A DNA stretch of 64,000 nt from Desulfocapsa sp050291935 (GCA_050291935.1 JBNKKR010000006.1:57225-121224), one strand, 5' to 3'. Positions 43,823 through 53,606 are shown, counted from the stretch's first letter. The notes: generated from the letters alone by a model not told the origin. Numbers and translations: made by a program.

Positions 43823-45805
43823 GTGGATACGTTCAGATCAATTTGTTTGTCTTCTTGTTGTCTTCTTTTTGTTTTTACATCACCTGCAAAAGCGGCACTT
43901 TCCATTGCCGAGGCCGATGAACTTTTGCTCTTTCAAGACATGGATCTTGTGGTCTCTGCGTCAAGACTGGAACAACCAAAGGATCAATTATCTGTTCCGG
44001 TAACTGTTCTTAGCAGTGATGATTTGCATTATGGCTGTTACTCAACAGTCGCTGAAGTCCTTCGTTTTGTACCGGGTATTGATGTTATCAGGATGGATAG
44101 GAGTCGATATGGTGTTGGTATCCATGGGCTAGAGGGGCTTCTGTCCGATAGAATGATGACCCTTGTCGATGGAATGCCGGCGGATAGTCCTGCTTTTGGT
44201 GGCCCGGAATTTTCCCTTCTTGCAATTACCCTGGAAGATATTGAGCGTATTGAGGTTGTCCGTGGCTCAGGTGGGGCCGCATGGGGGGCGAATGCCCTGA
44301 GTGGCGTTGTAAATATCATAACGAAAAAGCCTGGATCGGAGCCAGGGGTTTTTGTCAGCACCGCTGTAAGTGAATTTGGTGATAACTTTTTGCAGGCACG
44401 TTATTCTGATGCTAATAAAAACCTTCGTTGGCTCCTCTCAACGGCACATGAAAACATACAATCATCGGAAGAGGTTTTGGATTTAGGCAATGGGCAACCG
44501 GTGGATGATTTTGCGCGCAGGACATTTGTCAGGAGCACTTTTGAATATAATACTGATAATGATCTTCTCTTGTCCTTTGGCGCCAGTGCAACGGAAGTGG
44601 AGCGAGGAGGATTTGAAATATCCAGTCTTCAGACCAGTGAAGATAATAGTTTGCAGGGTGGCAATGGTCACATAAAGGTAAGTAAAAAATTTAGCAGTAC
44701 CACTGAAGCCTATGTCCGTTGGGCAGGGCGCTTTCAGGATATGGATCTGCCTTCCTATGGCGATGTAACGTACACGGTCCGTGAGAATGATATTGAAGGA
44801 CAAATCAATTATAACGGACTTGATAGACATGCCATTGCCGTTGGGGGCAATATGCGCTGTTCCAGGCTCTCATCCCGTGCGTATGAATATGATATTTTTA
44901 CCCTGGTTGATGAGAATGTGTATGAACGCTGGGCCGGCTTGTTTGGTCTTGACAGGTATCAATATTCCAAACAACTTGCCCTTGAGACGCAACTTCGTGT
45001 GGACTATTTTTCTGAGGGAGATGCGGATTGGTCCGGCCGTATCTCATCCATATATGCCGTAGATGCTGCCATGGATCATGTGGTGCGGGTGAGTGCTGCC
45101 AAATCGTATCGAATGCCAGTGGGTTTTGTACGTAATGCCGTTTACGATTCGTCTCCCGGCACCCTACCTTATGAACAACATTATAGTGTTGACCCGGATA
45201 TGTCCCCCGAAGAAGCCTGGTCCATAGAAACCGGGTATTCGTGGAATATTTTTGATTCACTTACATTTCAGGCCGATTTCTACTATATGTGGTACCAGGA
45301 CTTAATTGGCGGTGAAGGACGGTGGGGTGTTGACAGCTCCGGTAATGCCAGGGTCTGCGTTGATATTACCAACACCGGTGATGCAGATGGGTATGGCGGT
45401 GAAATACAACTTGAATATCAAATGGCAGACCTGCTTTGGTCGTTTTGGTATGCACACGCCCATTTTGCAACTGAATATACAAATCAATCGATTCGCGCAT
45501 TTTTACCGGCAAAGCACAAAATTGGTGCAAAATTACGTTGGTCGATAGCCGCCGGCTGGACCTTTTCCAGTCAATATGTGTATGCCGAAGGGATACAGGA
45601 AGATATTGCAACTGAACCCCTTGGCAACTGCAGCCATATGGATGTTTCTATTGCCAAAAGTTTTCTTGGAAAAGAAGGGGAGATTATGGTGGGTGTCCAG
45701 GATCTTTTCACCAAAGAATATGATTCCCCGGTGAGTGATACGGAAACTGCGGTGAGTAAGATCCCCGGTCGTACCTTTTTTGCCAGGGTGCAGTATAATT
45801 TTTAG
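43823..45805 (+). CDS. TonB-dependent outer-membrane receptor
   Basis: The 660-residue protein has a signal peptide (1-25, ending FTSPAKA), a TonB-box-like segment DMDLVVSAS, a plug domain (about 45-160: PVTVLSSDDLHYGCYSTVAEVLRFVPGIDVI, MMTLVDGMPADSP, IERIEVVRGSGGAAWGANALSGVVNIITKK) and a beta-barrel ending in the export signal FFARVQYNF. It is closest in style to vitamin B12/siderophore or small-molecule receptors of the CirA/BtuB kind. GTG at 43823 is the start, after a GGGGGAGGG stretch. No tonB, exbBD or ABC permease gene is nearby. It leads a four-gene run with a binding protein and kinases, so it may feed a sensor instead of a transporter. Confidence 0.95.
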   Translation: MDTFRSICLSSCCLLFVFTSPAKAALSIAEADELLLFQDMDLVVSASRLEQPKDQLSVPVTVLSSDDLHYGCYSTVAEVLRFVPGIDVIRMDRSRYGVGIHGLEGLLSDRMMTLVDGMPADSPAFGGPEFSLLAITLEDIERIEVVRGSGGAAWGANALSGVVNIITKKPGSEPGVFVSTAVSEFGDNFLQARYSDANKNLRWLLSTAHENIQSSEEVLDLGNGQPVDDFARRTFVRSTFEYNTDNDLLLSFGASATEVERGGFEISSLQTSEDNSLQGGNGHIKVSKKFSSTTEAYVRWAGRFQDMDLPSYGDVTYTVRENDIEGQINYNGLDRHAIAVGGNMRCSRLSSRAYEYDIFTLVDENVYERWAGLFGLDRYQYSKQLALETQLRVDYFSEGDADWSGRISSIYAVDAAMDHVVRVSAAKSYRMPVGFVRNAVYDSSPGTLPYEQHYSVDPDMSPEEAWSIETGYSWNIFDSLTFQADFYYMWYQDLIGGEGRWGVDSSGNARVCVDITNTGDADGYGGEIQLEYQMADLLWSFWYAHAHFATEYTNQSIRAFLPAKHKIGAKLRWSIAAGWTFSSQYVYAEGIQEDIATEPLGNCSHMDVSIAKSFLGKEGEIMVGVQDLFTKEYDSPVSDTETAVSKIPGRTFFARVQYNF

Positions 45806-45881
45806 TGGTTTACAGATACCGTTGGTGTAAGCAGCTATGCAAATGATGCAAAAAATAATGCAAAGAAAGAGAAGAGAGGGG

Positions 45882-46805
45882 ATGAAGCTATTATGGCTTC
45901 TTCTTTTCGCACTATTCTCTATTTTTGTAAGTCCTGCCTATGCCATTGAAAATGTATTACTGGTTTTAGCCTCTGATGCGGTTCCCTACCGTCAAGCCGC
46001 AGCAGCCATGGAATTTTCCCTGGCAAAGGATAATTTTTCTTCTCAGATAGTGTTTGTCAGCGAAATTGAATCGGATCCGTTTTCGGTGGTGTTAAAAAAG
46101 TATTCTCCCAGGTTTGTGGTTGCAATTGGTAGCCGGGCTGCCGTTTTTGTAAATAAACTGTTGCCGTCTTCACAGCCACTTATCTACTGTATGGTGGCGG
46201 ATCCACAGCAGGTTGGCATCAATCCGGAAAGGGGGCAGGTCGCTGGCGTTTCGGTGGTAAAGTCCGTTTATGAGCAATTTGAAATTATTCAAAATGCCAT
46301 GCCGGATATTCATTCCATTGGCATGCTGTATCGTTCAGGACAAGAACAATCTTTGCGTACGTATAACGAGGTCAAAAAACAGTTACCTAAGAAATGGAAA
46401 CTTGAGGCCGTTGATATCGATATAATGGCGTCCCAGGCCGATGCCATTCAAGAACTGTTTAGCAAAAAGTGTGATTTAATCTGGACCAGGGCAGATTCAT
46501 CCATTTACAACAGGGCAACCGTAAAAAGTATTCTGTTGGCATCCCTTCGCAGTGGAACTCCGGTTTTTGGTTTTTCCGGTTCTTTTGTACGGGCTGGTGC
46601 ACTCTTTGGCCTTGATGCGGACCCAAAGATCCAGGGAGAGTATGCGGCAATGCTTACTAAGCAATGTCTTGGACTTTCCAATCAACGGATGTGTCTTGTA
46701 TCTTCAGGAGTAAAGGTTGTCGTCAATTTGGTTGTGGCTGAGCAACTTGGTGTACGGTTGAGTGAAGAATTTTTAAAAAAGGCAATTGTTGTCAGTGAGC
46801 TGTAA
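45882..46805 (+). CDS. Periplasmic ABC_sub_bind-family binding protein
   Basis: The 307-residue protein has a signal peptide (1-22, ending SPAYA). The fold is the two-lobed PF04392 type: LVLASDAVPYRQAAAAMEFSL, VVAIGSRAAVFVNKLLP.. QPLIYCMVADP, GVSVVKSVYEQFEIIQNAMPDIHSIGMLYR, KKCDLIWTRADSSIYN, ASLRSGTPVFGFSGSFVRAGALFGLDADPKIQGEYAAML. Relatives bind hydrophobic amino acids or similar for ABC importers, but no permease or ATPase is adjacent. ATG at 45882 has AGAGGGG upstream. Its stop overlaps the start of the hybrid kinase (TAATG), so it probably presents ligand to that kinase's periplasmic domain. Confidence 0.88.
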   Translation: MKLLWLLLFALFSIFVSPAYAIENVLLVLASDAVPYRQAAAAMEFSLAKDNFSSQIVFVSEIESDPFSVVLKKYSPRFVVAIGSRAAVFVNKLLPSSQPLIYCMVADPQQVGINPERGQVAGVSVVKSVYEQFEIIQNAMPDIHSIGMLYRSGQEQSLRTYNEVKKQLPKKWKLEAVDIDIMASQADAIQELFSKKCDLIWTRADSSIYNRATVKSILLASLRSGTPVFGFSGSFVRAGALFGLDADPKIQGEYAAMLTKQCLGLSNQRMCLVSSGVKVVVNLVVAEQLGVRLSEEFLKKAIVVSEL

Positions 46806-49800
46806 TGTTTACTTTTAATTCGACCAACTATTCCCTTCGCACCAAGGCAACATTTATTATTGTTGCGGTGGTTGCCGTGTCACTTTCCCTTGCCACTGGA
46901 ATTACCATTTATCAAACCAATAAACTGATTGAGCTTGAACAGAAAACATCGGCTGAATCAATCGTTCAGGGACTGGCGCAGGCAGCAGAGTTGCCGCTGA
47001 TTGTCCAGGACCGGCGGGAACTGAATCGTCTGTTGAATGGTTTTTTATGGAATAAGCAGATACAGTTTCTTCTTATCTACAATGGTAAAGGCGAAATTGT
47101 GGCACGACGTATACTCGAAGAGTTCCCCTTTGAACAATTTAGCAAAAGCGGCTTATCAAAACACTCTCTGATTGTAGAACAGGCAGTAATTTTTCAAACG
47201 GATAAGAGCTTTTCCCCGTGGTCCTCCGATACCCTTGATACGGAAAAGATACGACAAAAGGAGGTTGGTAAGGTCCTCGTTGCCCTCTCCGTTAGTGCTG
47301 TTCGTAAGGCCCAGTTGCATCAAGCCTTGGTCTCCCTCTTAACGGCAGTGGTTGCCGCTACCTTTGGCATTTTTTTGATTGTGAAATTTATCGGCGACTG
47401 GACAAAACGGGTCGATGCCCTGGTAGAGGCAACAGAGGCAATGAAAAAAGGTGATTTTACCCACCAGGTCCCCCTTAGCGTCAAAGATGAAATTGGCAAG
47501 CTGGCATCCGCCTTTGAAGCCATGCGTCACGCCGTTCGCTTGCGTGATCATGAATTGCATGATTTGAATGATTCTCTCCATGATCTTGTTAAAGAGCGCA
47601 CTGAAAAACTGGAAAATGCAATGCTTGAAGCACAGACTGCCAATGATGCAAAATCCAGCTTTCTTGCCAATATGAGCCATGAAATCAGAACGCCCATGAA
47701 TGCAATTATCGGTATGGTGGGCCTCTCTTTAAATAAAAAATTAAGTCCTAAACTGCGTGAATATCTCTTAACGGTTCGTTCTTCCGCTGAGTCATTGCTG
47801 GCAATTATTAATGATATCCTCGATTTTTCCAAGATTGAGGCGGGAAAAATACGCCTTGAGCAGGTGGATTTTCAACTCTATCAGCTCTTTGAAAAATTGG
47901 CGGACCTGTTCAGCGATCAAGCTACGTCAAAAGGCGTGGAACTGGTGATTGGTATAGAACCGGGTGTCCCCGTTGCACTGAATGGTGACCCGTTACGCCT
48001 GGAGCAGATTTTTATTAACCTTCTTGGTAACGCAGTGAAGTTTACCGAGTCTGGCGTGATATTTCTTCATGCCACCCTTGATTCGCAAACAGCGGATGGT
48101 GTTAAGATTTTGTTTTCTGTAACGGATACCGGCGTGGGTATTGGACATGAACAATACGAATCGCTTTTTGAGCCTTTTACCCAGGCAGATGGTTCTATGA
48201 CCCGTGAATATGGAGGCACAGGACTTGGTCTATCCATTTGCCGTCGTCTTGTCAATCTACATGGTGGTGAGATATGGGTGGATAGCGAGCAGGGAAAAGG
48301 AACCACAGTCTACTTCACCATTGCCTGCGCATGTCAACCAAAAGAGTGTGAAGTGCAGTATGTGGTTCCGGCAAGTATTAGGGGGCTTAAAGTCTTGGTA
48401 ATTGATGACAATGATACGGCGAGCTGTATTGTAACCCAGATGCTTGATTCTTTTCATTTCCAGGCGGATGTTGCTGCGTCATGCGCTGATGCGGAAAGAG
48501 TGTTGAGTTCTGATCATGGCTATGATTTGATTCTTGTCGATTGGCAAATGCCAGATGTCGACGGCCTCCAATGTGTGGACAGAATACGGGGCAGGGACGA
48601 TGGAAGGGAAGTTCCTCTTATCATGATGACGCCTTTTGGGAGTGAACGGGAAGTGATGCTTGCCAAAGAAGTGGGGATCAAGAATTTTCTTACCAAGCCG
48701 GTAAAACAGTCACTGCTTTTTGATACTATCATGGATATTTTCAATTATCCCGAGGCGATGCATGCAAGCCTTGAAGATAGGAATTTCGGAATTGAGCTTG
48801 GCAATCCCGAGCATCTTTCGGGGGTTCGGGTCCTGCTTGCCGAAGATAATCGGATAAATCAAAATGTGGCAGTTGAGTTACTTGAAAGTGCTGGTATTAT
48901 AGTTGAAATAGCAAACAATGGAAGGGAAGCGGTTAGTATTTTACAAGATCGGGGAAGCGAATTCGATGCCGTACTTATGGATATTCAAATGCCGGTGATG
49001 GATGGTTTTGAAGCAACGGAACTGTTACGAAATAACCCGGCGCTTGATGATCTTGTGGTGATAGCTGTTACGGCACATGCCATGCAAGGGGATCGTGAGA
49101 GGTGTATGCAGGCGGGTATGAATGACTATGTGGCAAAGCCTATTACTCCCGAAGTACTTTTCTCTGTGCTGACTCGCTGGACAAGGCCTGATCATATAGG
49201 AAGTTTTGCCCGGGAACGAGAAGTGGCGTTTAAATATCTTGATGAAGGAGTGGATTTGCCCCAGTATCTTCCCGGGCTTCATGTGGAATTGGGCGTTGCC
49301 AGAATGGCTGGTAATGTCAAATCTTATTGTCGAATGTTAAAAGACCTGCTTTTGTTTGGTGCCTCTACCCTTGCAAAGCTTTCGCATCTCATTGAAAAAG
49401 ATATCGCGTCTGCGGTGCGGGAAATGCATACGCTAAAGGGGACGGCGGCGAATCTGTCCGCCATTGAGTTACAAAAGGTAAGCCTTCTGTTTGAGCAGGA
49501 TTTGCGTAAGTTTGCTGATAAGGGAAACGCTCAGGAGAGAAGTGAAGAGCTTGTCTTGCTGCAAAAACACCACTTAGTATTGATTGAGAATGCACTTGAT
49601 CAACTTGAGGCCTCCCTTGGGGAGTTGGAAAAATTATTGGTGCAACCTGCAAAATCTTCAAGACCTTCCCATTTTATGGATTTAAATCGTGATGACCTTT
49701 TGGCAATTTTACAAGCGTTACGGATGATGAGCGAGGCATTTGACCCCATGGCAGAGGATTACTGGTTGGAACAAAAAGCAGCTTTTGGGGGAGAGGGGGT

Positions 49801-49909
49801 TGATGAAGAGATCACCAGAATGGAAAATCATCTAAGAAATTATAATTTTGAGCGAGCTGTAGGGTTTATTGATCGAATTGAGCGCGTGGTAAAAGAGGAG
49901 AAGATGTAA
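46805..49909 (+). CDS. Membrane hybrid histidine kinase (CHASE8-like, HAMP, HisKA, HATPase, REC, REC, Hpt)
   Basis: The 1034-residue protein has TM1 (about 14-36), a periplasmic domain of about 130 residues resembling CHASE8 (LAQAAELPLIVQDRRELNRLL..IQFLLIYNGKGEIVARR), TM2 (about 172-195), HAMP (195-248), and a coiled coil. HisKA has His near 292 (NMSHEIRTPMNAIIG). The ATPase domain follows (GDPLRLEQIFINLLGNAVKFT, DTGVGI, GGTGLGLSI). Receiver 1 has Asp near 578 (LVDWQMPD), receiver 2 Asp near 725 (LMDIQMPVMDG). Hpt has His near 874 (REMHTLKGTAANL). This is a BarA/ArcB-like phosphorelay. It overlaps both neighbouring genes by a few bases, so the binding protein and HD-GYP regulator are its probable input and output. 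Confidence 0.94.
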   Translation: MFTFNSTNYSLRTKATFIIVAVVAVSLSLATGITIYQTNKLIELEQKTSAESIVQGLAQAAELPLIVQDRRELNRLLNGFLWNKQIQFLLIYNGKGEIVARRILEEFPFEQFSKSGLSKHSLIVEQAVIFQTDKSFSPWSSDTLDTEKIRQKEVGKVLVALSVSAVRKAQLHQALVSLLTAVVAATFGIFLIVKFIGDWTKRVDALVEATEAMKKGDFTHQVPLSVKDEIGKLASAFEAMRHAVRLRDHELHDLNDSLHDLVKERTEKLENAMLEAQTANDAKSSFLANMSHEIRTPMNAIIGMVGLSLNKKLSPKLREYLLTVRSSAESLLAIINDILDFSKIEAGKIRLEQVDFQLYQLFEKLADLFSDQATSKGVELVIGIEPGVPVALNGDPLRLEQIFINLLGNAVKFTESGVIFLHATLDSQTADGVKILFSVTDTGVGIGHEQYESLFEPFTQADGSMTREYGGTGLGLSICRRLVNLHGGEIWVDSEQGKGTTVYFTIACACQPKECEVQYVVPASIRGLKVLVIDDNDTASCIVTQMLDSFHFQADVAASCADAERVLSSDHGYDLILVDWQMPDVDGLQCVDRIRGRDDGREVPLIMMTPFGSEREVMLAKEVGIKNFLTKPVKQSLLFDTIMDIFNYPEAMHASLEDRNFGIELGNPEHLSGVRVLLAEDNRINQNVAVELLESAGIIVEIANNGREAVSILQDRGSEFDAVLMDIQMPVMDGFEATELLRNNPALDDLVVIAVTAHAMQGDRERCMQAGMNDYVAKPITPEVLFSVLTRWTRPDHIGSFAREREVAFKYLDEGVDLPQYLPGLHVELGVARMAGNVKSYCRMLKDLLLFGASTLAKLSHLIEKDIASAVREMHTLKGTAANLSAIELQKVSLLFEQDLRKFADKGNAQERSEELVLLQKHHLVLIENALDQLEASLGELEKLLVQPAKSSRPSHFMDLNRDDLLAILQALRMMSEAFDPMAEDYWLEQKAAFGGEGVDEEITRMENHLRNYNFERAVGFIDRIERVVKEEKM

Positions 49910-50943
49910 TGCGACAGCAAAGTACTGTGCTTCTTGTTGATGATATCCCTGCCAATATAAAAATTTTAGTGAGTGCACTTCGTGATAATTACCGGTTAGT
50001 TGTTGCCACCAACGGAAAAGATGCACTTAAAGCTGCGTATGAAAAGCAACCTGATCTTATTTTGCTTGATGTTATGATGCCGGAGATGGACGGGTATGAA
50101 GTGTGTAAGGCACTGAAGACACGAAGTGAGACAGCTTCAATCCCTGTGATTTTTGTAACGGCGATGAATGAAGAAAAAGATGAGACCAGGGGGTTTTTGT
50201 TGGGAGCTGTGGATTATATTGTTAAACCGGTGAATCCCGTGATTGTCAAGGCCAGGGTGCAAACCCACATCGCCCTGCGTATGGCCCAGCGCGAAATACA
50301 ACGTCACCGGGATGAGCTTGAAGAGATTGTTTTTGAACGTACCCGTGAACTCCGTGAAACACAAATAGAGATTACCAACCGTTTGGTCCAGGCGGCTGAG
50401 TATCACGATCACCAAACAAGCCGACATATTACCAGAATGGCCCATTATTGTGTTATCATCGGCAGGGCCCACGGTATGAAAGAAAGTGAACTTACATTGC
50501 TGTTCCATGCAAGCGCAATGCATGATATTGGAAAGTTAGGAATAAGCGATTCCATTCTTCATAAAAAAGGTACGTTAACACCCGATGAGTTTGATGAGAT
50601 GAAACGGCATACTTTGATAGGTGCTGATCTTCTCTATGGTTCTGATAACGAGTTGATGAATATGGCACATCTCATCGCCTTGACCCATCATGAAAAGTGG
50701 GATGGGACTGGTTTTCCTTTAGGCCTTGTTGGAGAGGAGATTCCGTTCAATGGACGTATAGCCGCATTGTGTGATGTTTTTGACGCGCTCTCTTCCGAGC
50801 GTCCCTACAAAGAGGCCTGGCCCCTTGAGGAGGCAAAAAAAGTTGTTATCGAACAAAAGGGCACCCATTTTGATCCATATATAGTTGATCTTTTTGAGGA
50901 AAATTATAGTAAGATCGAAGATGTATACAATAAAGCAAGGTAG
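49909..50943 (+). CDS. HD-GYP response regulator (c-di-GMP phosphodiesterase)
   Basis: The 344-residue protein has a receiver (1-125: LLVDDIPANIKIL, Asp near 53 in LILLDVMMPEMDG, Lys in IVKPVNP), a coiled-coil linker, and an intact HD-GYP domain (about 155-340): HASAMHDIGKLGISD, KRHTLIGADLL, THHEKWDGTGFPLGLVGEEIP and RIAALCDVFDALSSERPYKEAW. The motif GFP in place of GYP is common in active members. It hydrolyses c-di-GMP when phosphorylated, most likely by the upstream phosphorelay kinase, whose TAA overlaps this ATG (TAATG). It converges on nagZ. Confidence 0.95.
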   Translation: MRQQSTVLLVDDIPANIKILVSALRDNYRLVVATNGKDALKAAYEKQPDLILLDVMMPEMDGYEVCKALKTRSETASIPVIFVTAMNEEKDETRGFLLGAVDYIVKPVNPVIVKARVQTHIALRMAQREIQRHRDELEEIVFERTRELRETQIEITNRLVQAAEYHDHQTSRHITRMAHYCVIIGRAHGMKESELTLLFHASAMHDIGKLGISDSILHKKGTLTPDEFDEMKRHTLIGADLLYGSDNELMNMAHLIALTHHEKWDGTGFPLGLVGEEIPFNGRIAALCDVFDALSSERPYKEAWPLEEAKKVVIEQKGTHFDPYIVDLFEENYSKIEDVYNKAR

Positions 50944-50980
50944 CCTTGTCATATTTTTCATCTGTTCTTTTCATGCTCAT

Positions 50981-52012
50981 TTAAAGAATTTGCTCTTTTA
51001 TCATCTTAATTCTAGTAAAGGCTTGGGTTATTCGTTGTTCGGGGATTTGTCCACTTTCCACGGCGGTGATAATTGTTTGGATTATCTTGGGAAGTGATAT
51101 CTGAGCAAGGTCTAAATTATTGCCAATAATAACCATATCCACCCCAGATGCGATGGCAAGGCATGCCGATTCAGCAAGGCCATAACGTTCGGTGATAGCG
51201 CGCATTTGTAGATCATCACTGATAACTAAGCCACTAAAATGAAGTTTTTTGCGAAGCAATACGTCGATTGTTGCCGAAGAAAGGCTACTTGGGAAGTTGG
51301 GGTCAAGATCGCTGTGAAAGAGATGGCCTGGCATAACACAGTCTGCTAAATTTTCGTTAATGAGTTCTCTAAAGGGACGGAGTTCTTTATCGTTCCATGT
51401 CTGGCTTATATCAGTAAAACCCAGGTGGGAGTCCGCTTGAGAACTGCCATGTCCTGGAAAATGTTTTAGGCAGGTGAGAATCTGTTGCTTTCGGTGTTCT
51501 TTAATCCATATGGATGCGTGTTTGATAACCATATCAGCATCACTTGAAAAACTGCGCCCCAGCTTGCCAATTACCGGATTTTCAGGATTTGTGTCTACAT
51601 CGACGGAAGGTGAAAGGTTAAGATTAATACCAACTGCTCTTAACAGAAGAGCGGTACAGGAGGCATGGATCTTGGTAAGTACCGGATCGTTAGCATCGCC
51701 AAGTTCTTTGGCACTTTTAGTTATTGGAAATCCCGTTTCACCTTTAAGGCGTCTTACCATTCCGCCCTCCTGATCCACTGCGATAAGCGGGGGTGTTGCT
51801 GCATAGGCCTTGATGCTATCAGTAAGATTTCGCAACTGCAGTGGATTTTTGATGTTGTTTTCTTTCTCCTTCCGGGCGAGGAATCGGTCAAAAAGGATTA
51901 TTCCTCCAAGATTATGCTTTTGCAGGTCCTCAACAACCGGGTTGTCCCTGGTAAGCTCGCTTCCGCGAAAGCCAAGCATAAAAAGTTGGCCGATTTTTTC
52001 AGTAAGGTCCAT
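50981..52012 (-). CDS. nagZ: Beta-N-acetylhexosaminidase, GH3
   Basis: The 343-residue cytoplasmic enzyme removes N-acetylglucosamine from muropeptides in peptidoglycan recycling. Motifs: GFRGSEL, AVDQEGGMVRRLKG, LNLSPSVDVDTNP, the acid/base loop KHFPGHGSSQADSHLG near 182, and the nucleophile Asp in LVISDDLQMRAI near 262. The start is placed at 52012 (MDLTEKIGQLF) because AAGGA lies 6 bp upstream and this matches family N-termini. An in-frame ATG at 52129 would add a 39-residue basic tail of no known use. No other recycling gene is adjacent. Confidence 0.93.
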   Translation of the reverse strand: MDLTEKIGQLFMLGFRGSELTRDNPVVEDLQKHNLGGIILFDRFLARKEKENNIKNPLQLRNLTDSIKAYAATPPLIAVDQEGGMVRRLKGETGFPITKSAKELGDANDPVLTKIHASCTALLLRAVGINLNLSPSVDVDTNPENPVIGKLGRSFSSDADMVIKHASIWIKEHRKQQILTCLKHFPGHGSSQADSHLGFTDISQTWNDKELRPFRELINENLADCVMPGHLFHSDLDPNFPSSLSSATIDVLLRKKLHFSGLVISDDLQMRAITERYGLAESACLAIASGVDMVIIGNNLDLAQISLPKIIQTIITAVESGQIPEQRITQAFTRIKMIKEQIL

Positions 52013-52318
52013 TGCTATCCTTGCATGTGTCAGATTGTGTGCGCTTGTACAAAACGTATGGTCCAGCGGCATAAATACCTTATCAGCATTTTTTTTTAAA
52101 GGAAAGATAACGTGTAGTCGTCTGGTCAAAAAAATGACTTTTCTTCTCGGCGAAAGTTTTGCTTGTTAATGGTGGCAATCTGGTGTGTCAAAATATTGAA
52201 CTGCCAGGGCAACGTGCAAATAGTAGTCTATACAATATTGCAATACGTCCTTGGTGGAATTGCTTTTGTCTGTGGATTCGGTATGCGTAGGAGGGTATTT
52301 AAATATGGATATCTTTGT

Positions 52319-52335
52319 TTGGCATAACAATTGCA
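52319..52335 (+). promoter_or_regulatory. Candidate sigma-54 promoter upstream of the diguanylate cyclase
   Basis: TTGGCATAACAATTGCA fits the -24/-12 pattern: TGGCA, then TTGCA, with exactly 10 bp between the GG and GC. It lies about 190 bp upstream of the gene. The rest of the 52130-52523 gap shows no gene. Confidence 0.45.
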
Positions 52336-52523
52336 TATTGAAGTATAGAAATCCCTTGTTCTGGCAATAGAAGCGAATCCGATCCTTTTGCAGTAGTCAC
52401 ACAAGAGGGTGGCGGCGCGAATTTGGCAAAATAAAAACAAAAAATTCTGTAAGGAACTAAATCTTTTGTCGAAACAGACCGATAAGTGAGCTACAGAAGA
52501 GGAATAATAAAAAGGGAGAAGGA

Positions 52524-53531
52524 ATGGTAGTGACTCTTGCAAATACCACAATAAGTGATCAGGGGCTTGAATCCATTGACCAGGTAATGGTCGAGCTTGA
52601 TCATTTTCGACGACAGAGTGCCCGCCTTGATCTTATGAATAAATTGCACGGACGGATGGCGGGAGTTTTAGATATTTCTACCATGATTGAAGCCTATTCC
52701 GTATGGCTTATGCCCCATGTGGAACATGAGCTGGTTGGGTATAAAAATCAAGTACGAGCCAAGAAACATCTTTACTGTTCCGGGCATGGCCCCAAACGAC
52801 GATCTATCATTGAGTTTGCTGAAAAAATACTTAATGATAACGAACAAGAAGCAAAGGGTTATGTGAGTGATGATGGGCATTATGCCCACAAGTGGCTTAT
52901 TGAGACGGCCGAAGATTCCGGAATTTTAATTATCTTAAAAGACGAGGTTGCCCTTACAGACGATGAGATAAGTCTTATTAACGAATCCTTACTTATCCTT
53001 GCCGAGTCGTTACGAAGGGGTATTGAATATGAAGAATTGTTTGAAAGCGCAAGAAAAGATGCACTGACCGGTCTTGCCAACAGGCGTGTTTTTGATGAAC
53101 GCATCCATGATATGATGATGGGAGCAAAACGGTATCAGCGCCCCCTTACCATGGCATCGTTGGATCTTGATCATTTTAAGTTAGTGAATGATAATCACGG
53201 GCATAAAAAGGGAGATGAAGTACTCCAAAAAGTGGCAAATGTTTTTCGAGGGGCTATTCGTGAGACGGATCTATTGGTCCGTATAGGTGGCGATGAGTTT
53301 TTGCTGGTGATGGATAATACCGGATTGGAAAATGGAAGAATTCTGGCTGATAGACTGTGTAGAGCAGTGAGTGAGCTGGATGTTGATGCGGACAATGCCA
53401 GGAAGTTAGGTGTTTCAATTGGAATGTCAGAGTGGAGAAAAGATGAAAACCTTGAACAGTGGATGGAACGGGTTGACGATATTCTCTATAGTGCAAAGTC
53501 CGATGGCAGAAGCCGGGTAAATAGTAACTGA
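52524..53531 (+). CDS. GGDEF diguanylate cyclase
   Basis: The 335-residue soluble protein has a 150-residue N-terminal sensor region, possibly GAF-like (DHFRRQSARLDLMNKLHGRM.. LIILKDEVALTDDEISLINESLLILAESLRRGIEYEEL), and a C-terminal GGDEF domain (about 175-335). The active site RIGGDEFLLV is near residue 256, with an RxxD inhibitory site (RETD) five residues upstream. DALTGLANRRVF starts the catalytic domain and SIGMSEWR, LYSAKSDGRSRV end it. It makes c-di-GMP with product feedback. GGGAGAAGG precedes the ATG. A monocistronic unit, possibly sigma-54 dependent, closed by the hairpin at 53571. Confidence 0.93.
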   Translation: MVVTLANTTISDQGLESIDQVMVELDHFRRQSARLDLMNKLHGRMAGVLDISTMIEAYSVWLMPHVEHELVGYKNQVRAKKHLYCSGHGPKRRSIIEFAEKILNDNEQEAKGYVSDDGHYAHKWLIETAEDSGILIILKDEVALTDDEISLINESLLILAESLRRGIEYEELFESARKDALTGLANRRVFDERIHDMMMGAKRYQRPLTMASLDLDHFKLVNDNHGHKKGDEVLQKVANVFRGAIRETDLLVRIGGDEFLLVMDNTGLENGRILADRLCRAVSELDVDADNARKLGVSIGMSEWRKDENLEQWMERVDDILYSAKSDGRSRVNSN

Positions 53532-53570
53532 TTTTAGCAGCATCGTTTATAACGGATATAATAGCGTCGC

Positions 53571-53606
53571 AAAAGGGGGAATGGTCCATGACCGTTCTCC
53601 CTTTTT
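53571..53606 (+). terminator. Rho-independent terminator
   Basis: A 16-bp stem with two G-T pairs (AAAAGGGGGAATGGTC at 53571-53586 against 53590-53605) closes on a 3-nt loop. The 3' side ends in a run of T. It ends the diguanylate cyclase transcript. Confidence 0.85.

Noticed and set aside
52130..52523. Small frames between nagZ and the diguanylate cyclase
   Set aside because: None has a good start site or recognisable motif. The region is better read as regulatory.
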